Counted from the first letter of the stretch, positions 21,701 to 31,800 are shown. The stretch is 64,000 nt of DNA from Asparagopsis taxiformis (GCA_030407315.1 JALQPE010000171.1:124001-188000); one strand, 5' to 3'. Numbers and translations: made by a program. The notes: generated by a model from the letters alone, not told the origin.

Positions 21701-21960
21701 TTGCAAGTATCAGTGAGGAGCAATGCCGAAAAATAATGGGCAAACGTATCTGCTCTTTGCTGTCGTCATGTCCACACATCGACTTGCGCTACTCACTCCT
21801 TTCGCAAGCAGTTGCCAGTTTTGGCACAGTTTTCTCCACCGCTGGTTCTTCCACTTGCACCGCCACTATGTTGCCGCTCATCACTTTAAACGCCATAACC
21901 TACTTGCACAACTGCTCGCCACCTATCCTTTCCATCGATCTTCCGCTCAATTAATTCATC
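18703..21960. other. Gene-poor stretch, right part
   Basis: 3.3 kb without a supported gene. Open frames up to 154 codons (for example 19231-19695) are rich in Cys, His, Ser and Arg with no motif, as expected by chance. It contains a small perfect inverted repeat at 20228-20256. The last few hundred bases should hold the nitrite reductase promoter and leader. Unspliced non-coding RNA genes cannot be excluded by eye. Confidence 0.5.
20228..20256. repeat. Small hairpin, 8-bp perfect arms
   Basis: GGCTTGGC (20228-20235) and GCCAAGCC (20249-20256) are exact reverse complements around a 13-nt loop of TAGGC repeats. Its role is unknown. Confidence 0.6.
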
Positions 21961-23724
21961 ATGACCACCGCCTTCCTCAATTCGGTACCCGTTGCTCATC
22001 ATGTAAATCCTGTTCTGCCCCGCTCCGCTCTATCCGGACGTCCCGTGTCGTCAGTCCATCCAGCTCGTCGCAATGCAACCATTCCAACAATGGTCCTGCA
22101 GGAAGTCGAGCACGGCGGCACCTACATATCCGAGTCGGCCCTAGAAAAGGCACGCACTGGTAACAAGTTTGAGAAAATCAAGCTCAAGAAGGACGGTTCA
22201 GCCATGTGGACAGAAGTCCATGAATTGTCGAAAATTCTTCGTGAGGGGACAACAGACTTTGATGATCTGGACGCGGACGACATTGAAGTCCGTCTCAAAT
22301 GGGCTGGACTCTTCCACAGAAAAAAGCGCACCCCGCAAAGGTTCATGATGCGTCTCAAAGTTCCAAATGGCATTCTCAATTCGGCTCAATTACGTGCATT
22401 TGGCGAAATTCTGGAGCCGTACGGGGATGACGGCTGTGCTGATATCACTACCCGCATGAATATTCAGTTCCGTGGTGTAAAACTTGACGATGCTAGCGAC
22501 ATTTGCCACAAGTTGTACGATATCGGACTTACTTCCTTCATGTCTGGCATGGATAACGTTCGAAACATGGTCGGCAGTCCCATTGCCGGCATTGATCCGC
22601 TTGAGATGATTGACACCCGTCCTTTCTGTGAAGATATCAACAACATGATTACTGACAACCGACGTGGTCGTCCCGAGCTCGCTAATCTACCTCGAAAGTT
22701 CAACATTTGCGTATCAGGCTCCCGCGATGACTTTGCTCACACTCATATCAACGACATCGGACTCATTCCCATGGTACAGCCGGCAACAAATGAAGTTGGC
22801 TTTAATGTCGTAATCGGCGGCATGTTCTCCACGAAGAGAAACGTGGAATCCATTCCGATGGACGTGTGGTTGCCGCAAGAAGATGTCGTGATGTTCTGTG
22901 AACGACTTCTTATTTGGTTCCGTGATAATGGGAACCGGAAGAACAGGATGGCATCACGACTGATGTTCATGGTGGACGAACTTGGCATGGAAGGCTTCCG
23001 GTCGGCAATCGAAGAGGCAGTGGGCAAGCCGTTGCATCGCGCAGTCGTCGGCGGTCCGGAATATGACACGCCGTTTGAAAGACGAAATGTGCTCGGTGTA
23101 CATGCACAGAAGCAGCCAGGGTTGTCCTGGGTGGGCGCGCTGGTCCCTGCGGGTCGCCTAGCCACGAGTGAATTTTCAAAGCTGGCTGATTTGGCGGACA
23201 AGTATTCGAATGGTGAACTTCGCCTCACTGTGGAGCAGAATATAATTTTCCCCAATGTCGCCAACGAACGTGTTGAGGAACTACTTGAAGAGGAATTGCT
23301 GCAAACGCGCTTCTCGGTGAGACCGGGACGCATCTCGGGTGGATTGGTGTCATGCACTGGAGCGCAGTTTTGCGGACTTGCATTGATCGAGACGAAGAAC
23401 CGGGCAATCGCACTGGCAGAAGAATTGGACCGGCGATTTGAAGTACCACGTGATCTGCGAATGCATTGGACGGGCTGTCCGAACAGCTGCGGTCAAGCGC
23501 AAGTGGCGGACATTGGTCTAATGGGCGGACCAGCTCGCAAAGACGGCAAGGCAGTTGAGGGAGTCAAGATATTTGTGGGCGGGGAGATTGGAGAGGAGGG
23601 CCGACTGGCGGAGCTGACCAAGGAACGAGTGCCAGTAGCTACAGAAGACTTGTTACCAGTATTGTCGGAGATCCTGATCGAAAAGTTTGGAGCGAAAGAA
23701 CGAAAGGGGGCACAGGAATTGTAA
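21961..23724 (+). CDS. NIR: Ferredoxin-nitrite reductase, plastid precursor
   Basis: Reduces nitrite to ammonium with six electrons from ferredoxin, in the plastid. It is 587 residues with no intron. It starts MTTAFLNSVPVAHH, a plastid-type presequence with an early Phe, to about residue 45. The two nitrite/sulfite reductase ferredoxin-like halves and the two 4Fe-4S/siroheme repeats follow. The cluster ligands are Cys465 and Cys471 (SCTGAQFCG) and Cys506 and Cys510 (MHWTGCPNSCGQAQ). The second motif reads TGCPNSCGQ, as in nitrite reductases, whereas sulfite reductases read TGCPNGC-R. No nitrate reductase, nitrate transporter or other nitrate-assimilation gene is next to it. Confidence 0.95.
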   Translation: MTTAFLNSVPVAHHVNPVLPRSALSGRPVSSVHPARRNATIPTMVLQEVEHGGTYISESALEKARTGNKFEKIKLKKDGSAMWTEVHELSKILREGTTDFDDLDADDIEVRLKWAGLFHRKKRTPQRFMMRLKVPNGILNSAQLRAFGEILEPYGDDGCADITTRMNIQFRGVKLDDASDICHKLYDIGLTSFMSGMDNVRNMVGSPIAGIDPLEMIDTRPFCEDINNMITDNRRGRPELANLPRKFNICVSGSRDDFAHTHINDIGLIPMVQPATNEVGFNVVIGGMFSTKRNVESIPMDVWLPQEDVVMFCERLLIWFRDNGNRKNRMASRLMFMVDELGMEGFRSAIEEAVGKPLHRAVVGGPEYDTPFERRNVLGVHAQKQPGLSWVGALVPAGRLATSEFSKLADLADKYSNGELRLTVEQNIIFPNVANERVEELLEEELLQTRFSVRPGRISGGLVSCTGAQFCGLALIETKNRAIALAEELDRRFEVPRDLRMHWTGCPNSCGQAQVADIGLMGGPARKDGKAVEGVKIFVGGEIGEEGRLAELTKERVPVATEDLLPVLSEILIEKFGAKERKGAQEL

Positions 23725-24009
23725 CGGATGAAAAGGAATTTAGACACTTGTATTAAAATGATTGGGTGGGACTAGGATAGACGTTACAGAGATGGAACTG
23801 TAATATGGTGATGTGCTCGCTAGCACTCGTTTCAATATCTAACAGTAAACAAGCGTCTCGCTCGACTGCGTGCCACACAACTTGCCAAATCACACCAGCT
23901 GCTCACCCTCCACCGCCGCCACCGTACCAAACTTCCTTCCACTCTTCTCTGCCCATATCCTCCCGCCATGTCTATCTGAACTACCTACGCCCGACACAGG
24001 CTCGTCGAG

Positions 24010-27000
24010 ATGCCTCCATCCCCCGAGCGTCGCACCATTCTCCGTCCGCTCCCACTCGCCCGTCACACCAGTCCGGGCTTTCCGCCGCGCGGAACTGTAT
24101 GGGTTGTGGAGCGTCTCGGCCGTTTCAGTCGTCTCGTGTACAGCGCCAAGGGCGCCCCACTCCTCCCGCTCCTTGATAAGGTTATTGCCGCTTTCTCGAC
24201 GCGTCGAATCGATTACACCACTCCCGCTCAAGGTTTGCTCCTCGACACGCCCCATCAATCCCTCCGAATCCACGCCCTCTGGCACTTCAGAGTTTCCGAC
24301 CCCAAGCGTCTCGCCTATCGCATCTCCGACGTGGACCGTTGTCTCGACGCCCTCGTCCACTCCCGTCTCCGCGATACCCTCAACGCGCAACCCATCGACC
24401 CCCAATCCGCCCCGCTCCTCCAACGCATGTCCGATACCGTGCGAGCCGGCGTGGACGTCACGTCGCAGAAATTCGGTGTTACATGTCTCGCCTTTCGTAT
24501 CACCTCAATTCAACCCACCGTTGAAGACGATCCGTCCCTGCCCTCTGCCGCACCGCCCTCTCAGGTCAAATCCCTCGTGCTCGCCGATGCGCTTCATGGC
24601 GGGGTGGCGGAGAACGATCTCGGAGAGGTCGAGTCGGTACTCCCGGAGCTTCCCGCCCCGCAACGGGCCCCTCCTCCCGTTCTGTCCGATTCCCCCGATG
24701 ACGACTCGCCCAATGAAAATAATCCACTGCCGCAGGAGACTCAGCGCGATGTGCTCTACGCCCCTCCACCTTCACCCACCGATCCTATCAAATATCAACC
24801 GGCTAATTCCGATATCCTTCCAGAGCTGCTTGGACGTGTCATGAATCGGCGCCAACAGTTTGACCAAAACTTACAGCGCTCCGATTCCGATTCACAGCTT
24901 ACCTCTACAACTATGTATGCTCCCACAATTGCAAAGTACCTTGACACCCTTCCACCTACCCCACACCTTGATCTCTCATCGAATGACGATTCTGACCCGC
25001 AAGATGAGGTCGAGGTGTTTGCCTCCCGAACCGTTCCTGCAAATAGACCTGCCCCCATTCCTGTTAATCTATCTGATGATGATCACCCACTCTTCAGAGG
25101 TGATTATCCGCAACCACTGCTACACACTGAGTGCTTTACCCAGCGAGCCGTTGAAGAACCTATTGCGAAACCACCCTCACCTCCGCCCCTACCTCAATTT
25201 GAAGAACCAAGTGATGCGCCTTCCGAACAAACATCCAAAGATCCACTTGATGCACCAGCACCAACGGTACCCACTACCCTTCTTGATGAAACTCCTGCCC
25301 CCCCTTCCTCTCCATCTGCGACCTTTCTCCCTACTACAGTTGCCGCCACGGCTGTCATTGCCCCGACCTCTACTGCTCTTGCGACTGGGCCGATAGCCTC
25401 AACACCTGCGCCCACAGCACCTACAACACCCACAACAATGCCTGTTGAAGCATCAGCGATACCCACACCAACAACAGCAACTGTTCCAGCTCCCGTGACT
25501 ATTGCGCCATATGACGGCGTACCTAGAACTCCGATGTCATACAATGGGATGCCACCCCCTCCCCCACCAGCTCCAACTCCGGCCTCAGCATTCCCACAAC
25601 TTCCGGCAACCCCCTACAGCGGTGTTCTATCAACGCCCGCTTACAGCGTCATGACTCCCCTTCAACAGCAAAGCACGATTGTCCAGTCAATGCAGCTTTC
25701 AATGGGTCCGTCTCAGTATGAGGGCTCATCAATATCATCTCATCGTGACGTCCTTGGTCCAATACCGTACGACGCCCTCAGTCTCGCCCAATTCCAACGA
25801 TCCAATTTAGCTGCGCAGAGTGACAGTAGAATACGTGCTCCATTGCGAAACGATGCTAATCATCAGCAGCTCCAAGATCTATCTCTAGTTCCTTACGAAA
25901 GCTATGAACTTCCCCAGATGGAAATTAAGGCACCATCTCTGTCAGACATAACTACCGACCAAAGTAGGTCGACCGCTCGTGATTTGTTGTTACAGCATGA
26001 CAATCCTGTTCCTACCAGTACGCAAGATTTGCAGCTGCCTCGTTCTCAGGCCAAAGCCGAAGGTGCAACCGCCCGCCCGGAAGCAAGTGATGCAGAGTTT
26101 TCCTCTACTGATGCTGTGCGTGATGAGGAAATGGTAGAACGCGGAGAAAAACGCACATTGACTGAGCGTCCAAGGGCCACCCATGCGAAATCTAGTTCGT
26201 CAAGGCAAGAAGCTCGGAAACGACGTGGACAGGTACCTTCTTCCAATCCCCCTTCTGGTACCTCCGTTACTGAAAAATCGTCCAAGTCTACTAGAACAGT
26301 TCTAACATCAGATTTCGTGGATGGACCCGTACGTCATGTAAAATCACAGGGAAGCACTCAGCATAGCGCCGCTCCGAGTGACAAGGTTTCTGAGGTCAGA
26401 CGTAAGTCGTCCAAATCGCAATCCAGCAGCAAATCGAGTACTCGTGAGGCCCCTCGCCGAACTGAGCGTGAAAAGAAGAGGTTTGCCGGCAACTCAGAGT
26501 CCGTTATGAGTGATCGTGGTCGGCCCTCCTGGGCTGCCAACGGAAGGACTGGAGGAAGTGGGCTGGATGATTCTGCCCCTGAAGTCGGTCCCGAGGGGGG
26601 ACGCGGCTCTAGGCCCACTGAGAACTCACGACACGCTGAACATGATACAGGAAACTCTGTAGCAAAGGAAGCGCACCCACGACCTACGCGGGAAAAGGAC
26701 TCAGAATGGTTGAGGTCGAAGGAAGAAGAGGAAATGCTGTCTCATAAGGAACATATTCGTCGAGGCAAGTTGATGGACGTGTTGGAAAGTATTGAAAAGT
26801 GCCATGCGGGAAACACAGCGGTCATCGACCACGATTCGTCAGGTGATGAAAGTGCATCCAATTGGGCTGACGCCGCTTCTGATTCTGACTCCCAGTTTTT
26901 TGGGAAGGGTGGAGCAGAATTTCTGGCCGGATCCATGATGGAAGTTTCATCTGCGCCGCCGCGGCGACGCTCTAAATCTCGTTCTCATCATAAGAAAGAA

Positions 27001-27792
27001 GCACGAGAGGCATCTTCGAAAGCAGACTCTTCTTCTGACGATGGAGTTTGTCGTGAGTGTGACCATCATCATCGGCACTACTCTCACCATTCAGAGTCGC
27101 ATAGCAGCCGCAGCCGATCGCATTCGAGACGCGTACAGATGGAAGATGATGAGGAAGGCGACGCATCAGATCACATTTCCGAACATCGCAGTGGCACATC
27201 GCGGTCAGGACGGAGTAGGGCGGGGCGCAGAGGAAGTGAAGAAGGTCGACGTTCTGATCACTCGTCTCGAGATCGTTCGCACCGCAGCAAGAAATCGAGT
27301 AGAGAGAGGAAGAGCGAGCGTGAGCGCGATCATTCATCTTCAAAGAGCAACAGCAAAAGTGGTGATAAGAAGCATTCGCACCAGAAGGTGAGCAGCAAAT
27401 CTAGAAAGTCATCTTCTCGTGACGGGGACTATGAGAGAAAGAAGTCGAAGAGCAAATCGAAGAGCAATAAGCCTCGAAGACCTGCAGATAATCCAACTGT
27501 TTATACCTATGCTGATCCAAACGTCACGCCTATCTATCGTCATCGGCTTCCGCTTTCCGAGGAAGAAGTTGTACATCCGATCCCGTGGTATTGCGAGGGG
27601 CAATCTGCACCGGAGGATACAACAGACCCGGAGCTGTACCCAGACCGTCGTTCAAGCGAGGAAGACAGTCGATTCGATTCGTTGCAAACGAGCACGACGA
27701 CGTTCTCCAGTTACGGGCAACGCGATCGGTACGGGCGACGAACCAGAGCGCGTCACAAACGCAGAGTGACATTTCTGTACGACAATCTGTGA
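24010..27792 (+). CDS. SPFH (band 7) domain protein with a ~1,080-residue disordered tail
   Basis: A 1,260-residue single-exon protein. Residues ~26-175 form a stomatin/prohibitin-type SPFH domain: GTVWVVERLGRFSRLVYSAKG opens it, then IDYTTPAQGLLLDTP, LRDTLNAQ and FGVTCLAFRITSI. No membrane helix precedes it. The rest is low complexity: an acidic-proline part, a Thr/Ala/Pro-rich part (~430-560), then a Ser/Arg/Lys/His-rich part with ECDHHHRHYSHHSESHSS and RS-like runs. It closes on a more ordered segment, NPTVYTYADPNVTPIYRHRL. SPFH proteins scaffold membrane microdomains; the tail is unlike any family member I know. The domain is somewhat divergent and could be a relic used for assembly. Confidence 0.8.
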   Translation: MPPSPERRTILRPLPLARHTSPGFPPRGTVWVVERLGRFSRLVYSAKGAPLLPLLDKVIAAFSTRRIDYTTPAQGLLLDTPHQSLRIHALWHFRVSDPKRLAYRISDVDRCLDALVHSRLRDTLNAQPIDPQSAPLLQRMSDTVRAGVDVTSQKFGVTCLAFRITSIQPTVEDDPSLPSAAPPSQVKSLVLADALHGGVAENDLGEVESVLPELPAPQRAPPPVLSDSPDDDSPNENNPLPQETQRDVLYAPPPSPTDPIKYQPANSDILPELLGRVMNRRQQFDQNLQRSDSDSQLTSTTMYAPTIAKYLDTLPPTPHLDLSSNDDSDPQDEVEVFASRTVPANRPAPIPVNLSDDDHPLFRGDYPQPLLHTECFTQRAVEEPIAKPPSPPPLPQFEEPSDAPSEQTSKDPLDAPAPTVPTTLLDETPAPPSSPSATFLPTTVAATAVIAPTSTALATGPIASTPAPTAPTTPTTMPVEASAIPTPTTATVPAPVTIAPYDGVPRTPMSYNGMPPPPPPAPTPASAFPQLPATPYSGVLSTPAYSVMTPLQQQSTIVQSMQLSMGPSQYEGSSISSHRDVLGPIPYDALSLAQFQRSNLAAQSDSRIRAPLRNDANHQQLQDLSLVPYESYELPQMEIKAPSLSDITTDQSRSTARDLLLQHDNPVPTSTQDLQLPRSQAKAEGATARPEASDAEFSSTDAVRDEEMVERGEKRTLTERPRATHAKSSSSRQEARKRRGQVPSSNPPSGTSVTEKSSKSTRTVLTSDFVDGPVRHVKSQGSTQHSAAPSDKVSEVRRKSSKSQSSSKSSTREAPRRTEREKKRFAGNSESVMSDRGRPSWAANGRTGGSGLDDSAPEVGPEGGRGSRPTENSRHAEHDTGNSVAKEAHPRPTREKDSEWLRSKEEEEMLSHKEHIRRGKLMDVLESIEKCHAGNTAVIDHDSSGDESASNWADAASDSDSQFFGKGGAEFLAGSMMEVSSAPPRRRSKSRSHHKKEAREASSKADSSSDDGVCRECDHHHRHYSHHSESHSSRSRSHSRRVQMEDDEEGDASDHISEHRSGTSRSGRSRAGRRGSEEGRRSDHSSRDRSHRSKKSSRERKSERERDHSSSKSNSKSGDKKHSHQKVSSKSRKSSSRDGDYERKKSKSKSKSNKPRRPADNPTVYTYADPNVTPIYRHRLPLSEEEVVHPIPWYCEGQSAPEDTTDPELYPDRRSSEEDSRFDSLQTSTTTFSSYGQRDRYGRRTRARHKRRVTFLYDNL

Positions 27793-27935
27793 CCATGCGA
27801 GAGCGCTTAGAATCTAGATAATGCAACACACAAGCAATAGTTATGTAGACTGAAGGTACGCAGGCACGAGCGTGAGACCTGGACAGCGACTGTACACTAC
27901 AGTTTAATTTACATTCTCTGAACATAACATAAAGC

Positions 27936-29381
27936 CTACAATCGGGCAACTCGAGCATAAATATGCGATTCGAGTTGTAAACGAAGCTGATGTTTCAACA
28001 CTTTGCCAGACGCGTTACGCGGTAACACTGCGCGTTGCACAATCCATTTGGGCCTCTTGAATGGCGACAAGCAATCGGCGCAAATTTCACGTAGTGCCTG
28101 CAAAACATTTTCAGTAGCATCGGACGCCAATACTACAGCGGCTGCAACAGCTTCTCCAAGAATTCGATGCGGAATACCGACAACAGCGGCATCATAAACT
28201 GCTGGATGACGGACCAGCGTCTCCTCAACTTCTCTACAAAACACGTTCTCTCCACCCGACTTGATCATATCCTTGCTTCTTCCTACAATATATAAATAGC
28301 CATCGCGGATGTAACCCACATCACCAGTGCGGAACCAGCCATTACGAATACCACTATCTGCGGAAAAGTAACCGGGCATCACATGAGGACCGCTGGTATA
28401 AATTTCACCCACGCGACGTATCTCTCCGTGCCTGACAACATCACGCAGATCGCGGATCTGGAGCTTGATATGCTCGGGACATCGACCAGCGCTGGCATGC
28501 AACGGAGAATCGTGGGGTAGACTGGCGTGGTGCAGAAAGGTGATACTGCTAGCGGATTCGGTCATACCATAGGCGCCGATAATTTGAGCATTTGGAAATA
28601 ATCGGGAGGTTGCACGACGAAGTGCACGCGACGTCGGATTACCTCCGTAGAGAATTCTGGTGACGGAGGGATAGACTTTGTCTGCAGCGTCGACGAGCTG
28701 TTGCAGAATTGCTGGAACAACGACGAGAGCGGTGACGGCATTGGACTGGACGAGATCGAGGATGGATTGAGGGGTACGCGCGGTGGATTGTCGAGGAAAA
28801 ACTTGGGTGCTGTTGGCAAGAATTGCTGCATGAGCTGACGAATAACCGCCAATATGAAAGATCGGGGCGAGATTCAAAAGGACTGTCGAGGCGTCGTAGG
28901 GAATGTGCTCAATTTTGGCGAGGGACTGCACATGAATATTGCGCCTGGTAAGCGGGACTGGTTTCGGGGAGCCAGTTGTACCGCTGGTGAAGAAAACAAC
29001 GGAGGTTTGCGACGGGAGAGAGGCGGGCGTTGTCGGCGGTTGTTTGGCACGACCGGGAATACGGGTGATTACGGGCGGTGCGTCATCGTGGAGAGTTGTG
29101 AGAAGCAGAATGACAGGCAGACAAGATTTGATATCGTCCGACGGGGGTTGGGCGGTTATGAGATGAGCGACTGGAAGAGCGACAAGAGCGTTTTCAAGGT
29201 CGGCGTGCGACCAGCGGTCGTTGAGGAAGACGGGCAGGGCGTCGAGACGATGGAGCGCATTGGCGACGGCGAGCGACTGGAGTGGCGGGAGACGGTGCAG
29301 TGCGACGCGGGTAGAAGCGGTGAGATGTGGACGAAGGAGATTGGTTGCATGGTCGATGTGCTCCGCGAGTGAGAATGGCAT
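27936..29381 (-). CDS. AAE14: o-Succinylbenzoyl-CoA ligase (AAE14/MenE type)
   Basis: An adenylate-forming enzyme that activates o-succinylbenzoate with CoA in phylloquinone synthesis. From the Met at 29381 it is 481 residues; the frame is open to 29516, adding 45 residues. Motifs in order are FFTSGTTGSPKPVPLTRRN (ATP loop), SLAKI then LAPIFHIGGYSSAHA, GAYGMTESASSITFL, WFRTGDVGYIRDGYLYIVGR, SGGENVFCREVEETL and LPRNASGKVLKHQL with the catalytic Lys. The SLAKI...HIGG-SSA run and the short N-domain read like plant AAE14. The last three residues, ARL, are a canonical peroxisomal PTS1. Other CoA ligases (4CL, oxalyl-CoA) are possible but fit less well. MenA lies 1.2 kb away. Confidence 0.82.
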   Translation of the reverse strand: MPFSLAEHIDHATNLLRPHLTASTRVALHRLPPLQSLAVANALHRLDALPVFLNDRWSHADLENALVALPVAHLITAQPPSDDIKSCLPVILLLTTLHDDAPPVITRIPGRAKQPPTTPASLPSQTSVVFFTSGTTGSPKPVPLTRRNIHVQSLAKIEHIPYDASTVLLNLAPIFHIGGYSSAHAAILANSTQVFPRQSTARTPQSILDLVQSNAVTALVVVPAILQQLVDAADKVYPSVTRILYGGNPTSRALRRATSRLFPNAQIIGAYGMTESASSITFLHHASLPHDSPLHASAGRCPEHIKLQIRDLRDVVRHGEIRRVGEIYTSGPHVMPGYFSADSGIRNGWFRTGDVGYIRDGYLYIVGRSKDMIKSGGENVFCREVEETLVRHPAVYDAAVVGIPHRILGEAVAAAVVLASDATENVLQALREICADCLSPFKRPKWIVQRAVLPRNASGKVLKHQLRLQLESHIYARVARL

Positions 29382-29780
29382 TGCGAGGCACGACTGCGCA
29401 TGGCGATCGACTGGGCGGGTACGCGTACTGTATTGACATGAGTACACGTTGATGTTGCAGCTCACCTCCGTTGCGTTGGGTCGGCACGAGATCATCCCTG
29501 GACGCCGCGCGTGCACACACGTCTTTATTTATCGTTTCACACGTAAAAAACCCTGGATTTGATGGTGACCGGGGTGTTGAATCGGTATTACGCAAAATTT
29601 CTACTAAATTAGAAATTGATAACATCTCCAAATCCAATACACGTTGAGGAAATATATACCACAACGTTGAATACTGCGCCACCATCCAACCGCAATTCGC
29701 CAAATCCGCGTATACCATTCAACGCAAATAGCCCCTCCCAATGAGCGCCCGTCCCCATCCTCCAACTAACCGCACGCAGC
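29382..29780. promoter_or_regulatory. Divergent promoter region, CoA ligase and zinc-knuckle genes
   Basis: A 399-bp gap (264 bp if the longer ligase start at 29516 is used) between two outward-facing genes. No coding frame or clear promoter element was recognised. Confidence 0.45.
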
Positions 29781-30383
29781 ATGCGCCAACCAACGCCCGC
29801 TTTCGCGCTCGCGCCGGCGTGCATGTCGCAGCGCCAGCCGGTGACGGCGGTGGGCAAACGCCCGCACCGATGCAGTCGCTGCGGACGCGAGGGGCACAAT
29901 GTACGTCGTTGTCCATTGCCGCAGCGCTGGTACCGCCAGCGTTGCGGCACCTGCGGTCAGGTGGGACACAACGCGCGCAATTGTCCCAAATTGGCCGACG
30001 AATGTCGCGTCTGCGGCGGCAGCGAACGACTGCCTTGCTCCAAATGCAACGGCTCTGGTTATAGCGTGGACGCCGTTCCAACAGACCAGATGCCCGTCGT
30101 GCCTCGACGCACGCCCCCCGTCGCTCGCGCCGTCACCCTCACCGAGGAGCAGCGTCGCATGGCGGAGCGCGTCCGCGCACGCGTCCGCAACGCCGCTATG
30201 TGGAATGAGATTGCTTGCGCTGGTGATGACGAACTCGTCGGTGGTGAAAGCGTCTCTTTCGCGTCTAGGAGCGTCGCGAGCAAGTATCAGCAGCAAGTTG
30301 TGCTGCCCAGTGTGGAGAATAGATGCTCGAGATGTATGGGATTGGGCTATTTGTCGTGTATGGCATGTAGTCTGAGTGAGTGA
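29781..30383 (+). CDS. Zinc-knuckle and DnaJ-type zinc-finger protein
   Basis: A 200-residue single-exon protein. Two CCHC knuckles come first (Cys31-Cys34-His39-Cys44 and Cys55-Cys58-His63-Cys68, both of the form CxxCGxxGHNxRxCP). A DnaJ-type CxxC finger follows, split in two: CRVCGGSERLPCSKCNGSGY at ~75-94 and CSRCMGLGYLSCMAC at the C-terminus. The latter arrangement is like plastid BSD2/PSA2-type assembly proteins, which use thiol or chaperone chemistry. The knuckles suggest nucleic acid binding as well. An alternative start is Met15. A transit peptide is not obvious; the leader is short. The function is inferred only. Confidence 0.7.
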   Translation: MRQPTPAFALAPACMSQRQPVTAVGKRPHRCSRCGREGHNVRRCPLPQRWYRQRCGTCGQVGHNARNCPKLADECRVCGGSERLPCSKCNGSGYSVDAVPTDQMPVVPRRTPPVARAVTLTEEQRRMAERVRARVRNAAMWNEIACAGDDELVGGESVSFASRSVASKYQQQVVLPSVENRCSRCMGLGYLSCMACSLSE

Positions 30384-30549
30384 ACATGAACACTGTTTGT
30401 AGATTGTTTTTCACAGTTTTTTTCCTTCGATTTACAAGTTTATTATTTTCTTGCTGCTCGTTTGGTCCCCTCCGATACCGGAGATACAAACGTTTCGTAC
30501 CATCGATGTCTTGACTACTCTCCACTCCTCCCTCGTCCATCCGTCTACA

Positions 30550-31703
30550 ATGAGTCGTACAGCAGTCACCGCCCGCCGATGGGTTCAACCACCCCAGCCA
30601 CCAACACCCGCCCAGCCGCCCCAGCGCACTAACAAACAATTATGGTGCGTTCACCACATCCAATTCCATCTCCATCTGCTATCAATATCTGACAATCCCC
30701 AATCGCTTCTGATCATAGGGCTGCCGCCATCAAAGTTCCCATGTACACGGTGGCTGTGACCCCAATCCTCGTCGGGAGCACCGCGGCCTATGCCGACACC
30801 CATTCCCTATCGTTGTGGACTCTCTTCGTATTTCTAACAGCCGCCGTAGCCATCATCGCCTGGCTCAATCTCACCAATGACGTCTTCGATTTCGACACCG
30901 GTATCGACGTTCACAAACAAGAATCCGTCGTCAATCTCTGCGGCGCAACCCGTTCCGCTCGCAATTTCATCCTCCTCATCTCCAGTGTTTTTCTCATCGC
31001 CGCCTTTGGTGCACTCGCGACCCTTTCTAGCACCGATGGCGCTTTCGATGCAACCATACTCGTCGTCATTTCCGTTGCCGTTACTGGCGGCTATATGTAC
31101 CAAGGCCCGCCCTTCCGGCTCGGATACTACGGGCTCGGAGAGCCTATCTGTTTCGTCACCTGGGCTATTTCTGTCGCTGCTGCATATTACTCCCAGATCA
31201 GTGCAACCACCCAGTCGCAAACTAGCATTATGCACCAATATCCAACACTCTCCGCGCGCCTGCTTTATTTGAATGGCATGTTTTGGTCTCGCCAATATTC
31301 GCTCGGAGGTGCCGCCTTTCTTGTCGCAGCGCCCACCGCGACCATTCTCTTCTGTTCCCATTTCCACCAGCTAGAGGATGATGAAAAGGCGGGCAAGAAA
31401 TCCCCAATCGTCAGATTGGGCACTTACAACGCCTCTATCGTTCTCCAGCTCATTCTTGTGCTGTTTTTCGCTCTGCAGGCCATCTTCTTCGTGCTTGGCA
31501 TGGTGCCATTGGAGCCGTTTGCTCTCACGCTCTTGTCACTACCGCAAGCAAGACAGTTGGCAGTGTTTGTCAACAAGAACCATACAGAGCCTGAAAAGGT
31601 GCGCGTCGCAAAGTATTACGCAGTCAAATTTCATTTCATTCATGGAATGTTGTTGTCGATAGGATATATACTCACTGCGCGTAATGTTTTCGCATTAGGA
31701 TGA
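30550..31703 (+). CDS. MENA: 1,4-Dihydroxy-2-naphthoate phytyltransferase (MenA/ABC4), two exons
   Basis: Attaches the phytyl chain to the naphthoquinone ring in phylloquinone (vitamin K1) synthesis for photosystem I, normally in plastid membranes. Exons 30550-30644 and 30719-31703 are joined across a 74-nt intron to 359 residues. The junction restores LWAAAIKVPMYTVAVTPILVG, the family's opening. The first Asp-rich motif is LNLTNDVFDFDTG, followed by QESVVNL. The second is HFHQLEDDEKAGKKSPIVRLG. About eight or nine helices are visible, and YQGPPFRLGYYGLGEP is a MenA/ABC4 signature. The frame upstream is open to an ATG at 30451, so a longer N-terminus with a transit peptide is possible. Other UbiA enzymes do not share these motifs. 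Confidence 0.93.
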
Positions 31704-31800
31704 CATGGTTCAACAAGTGCACAAGACGTGCACACGTGCTGTCTGTAAATGATTTCTCAAAAGTGGTGTGTGGGTGCCAATAATATTTTCGTCAACTCAA

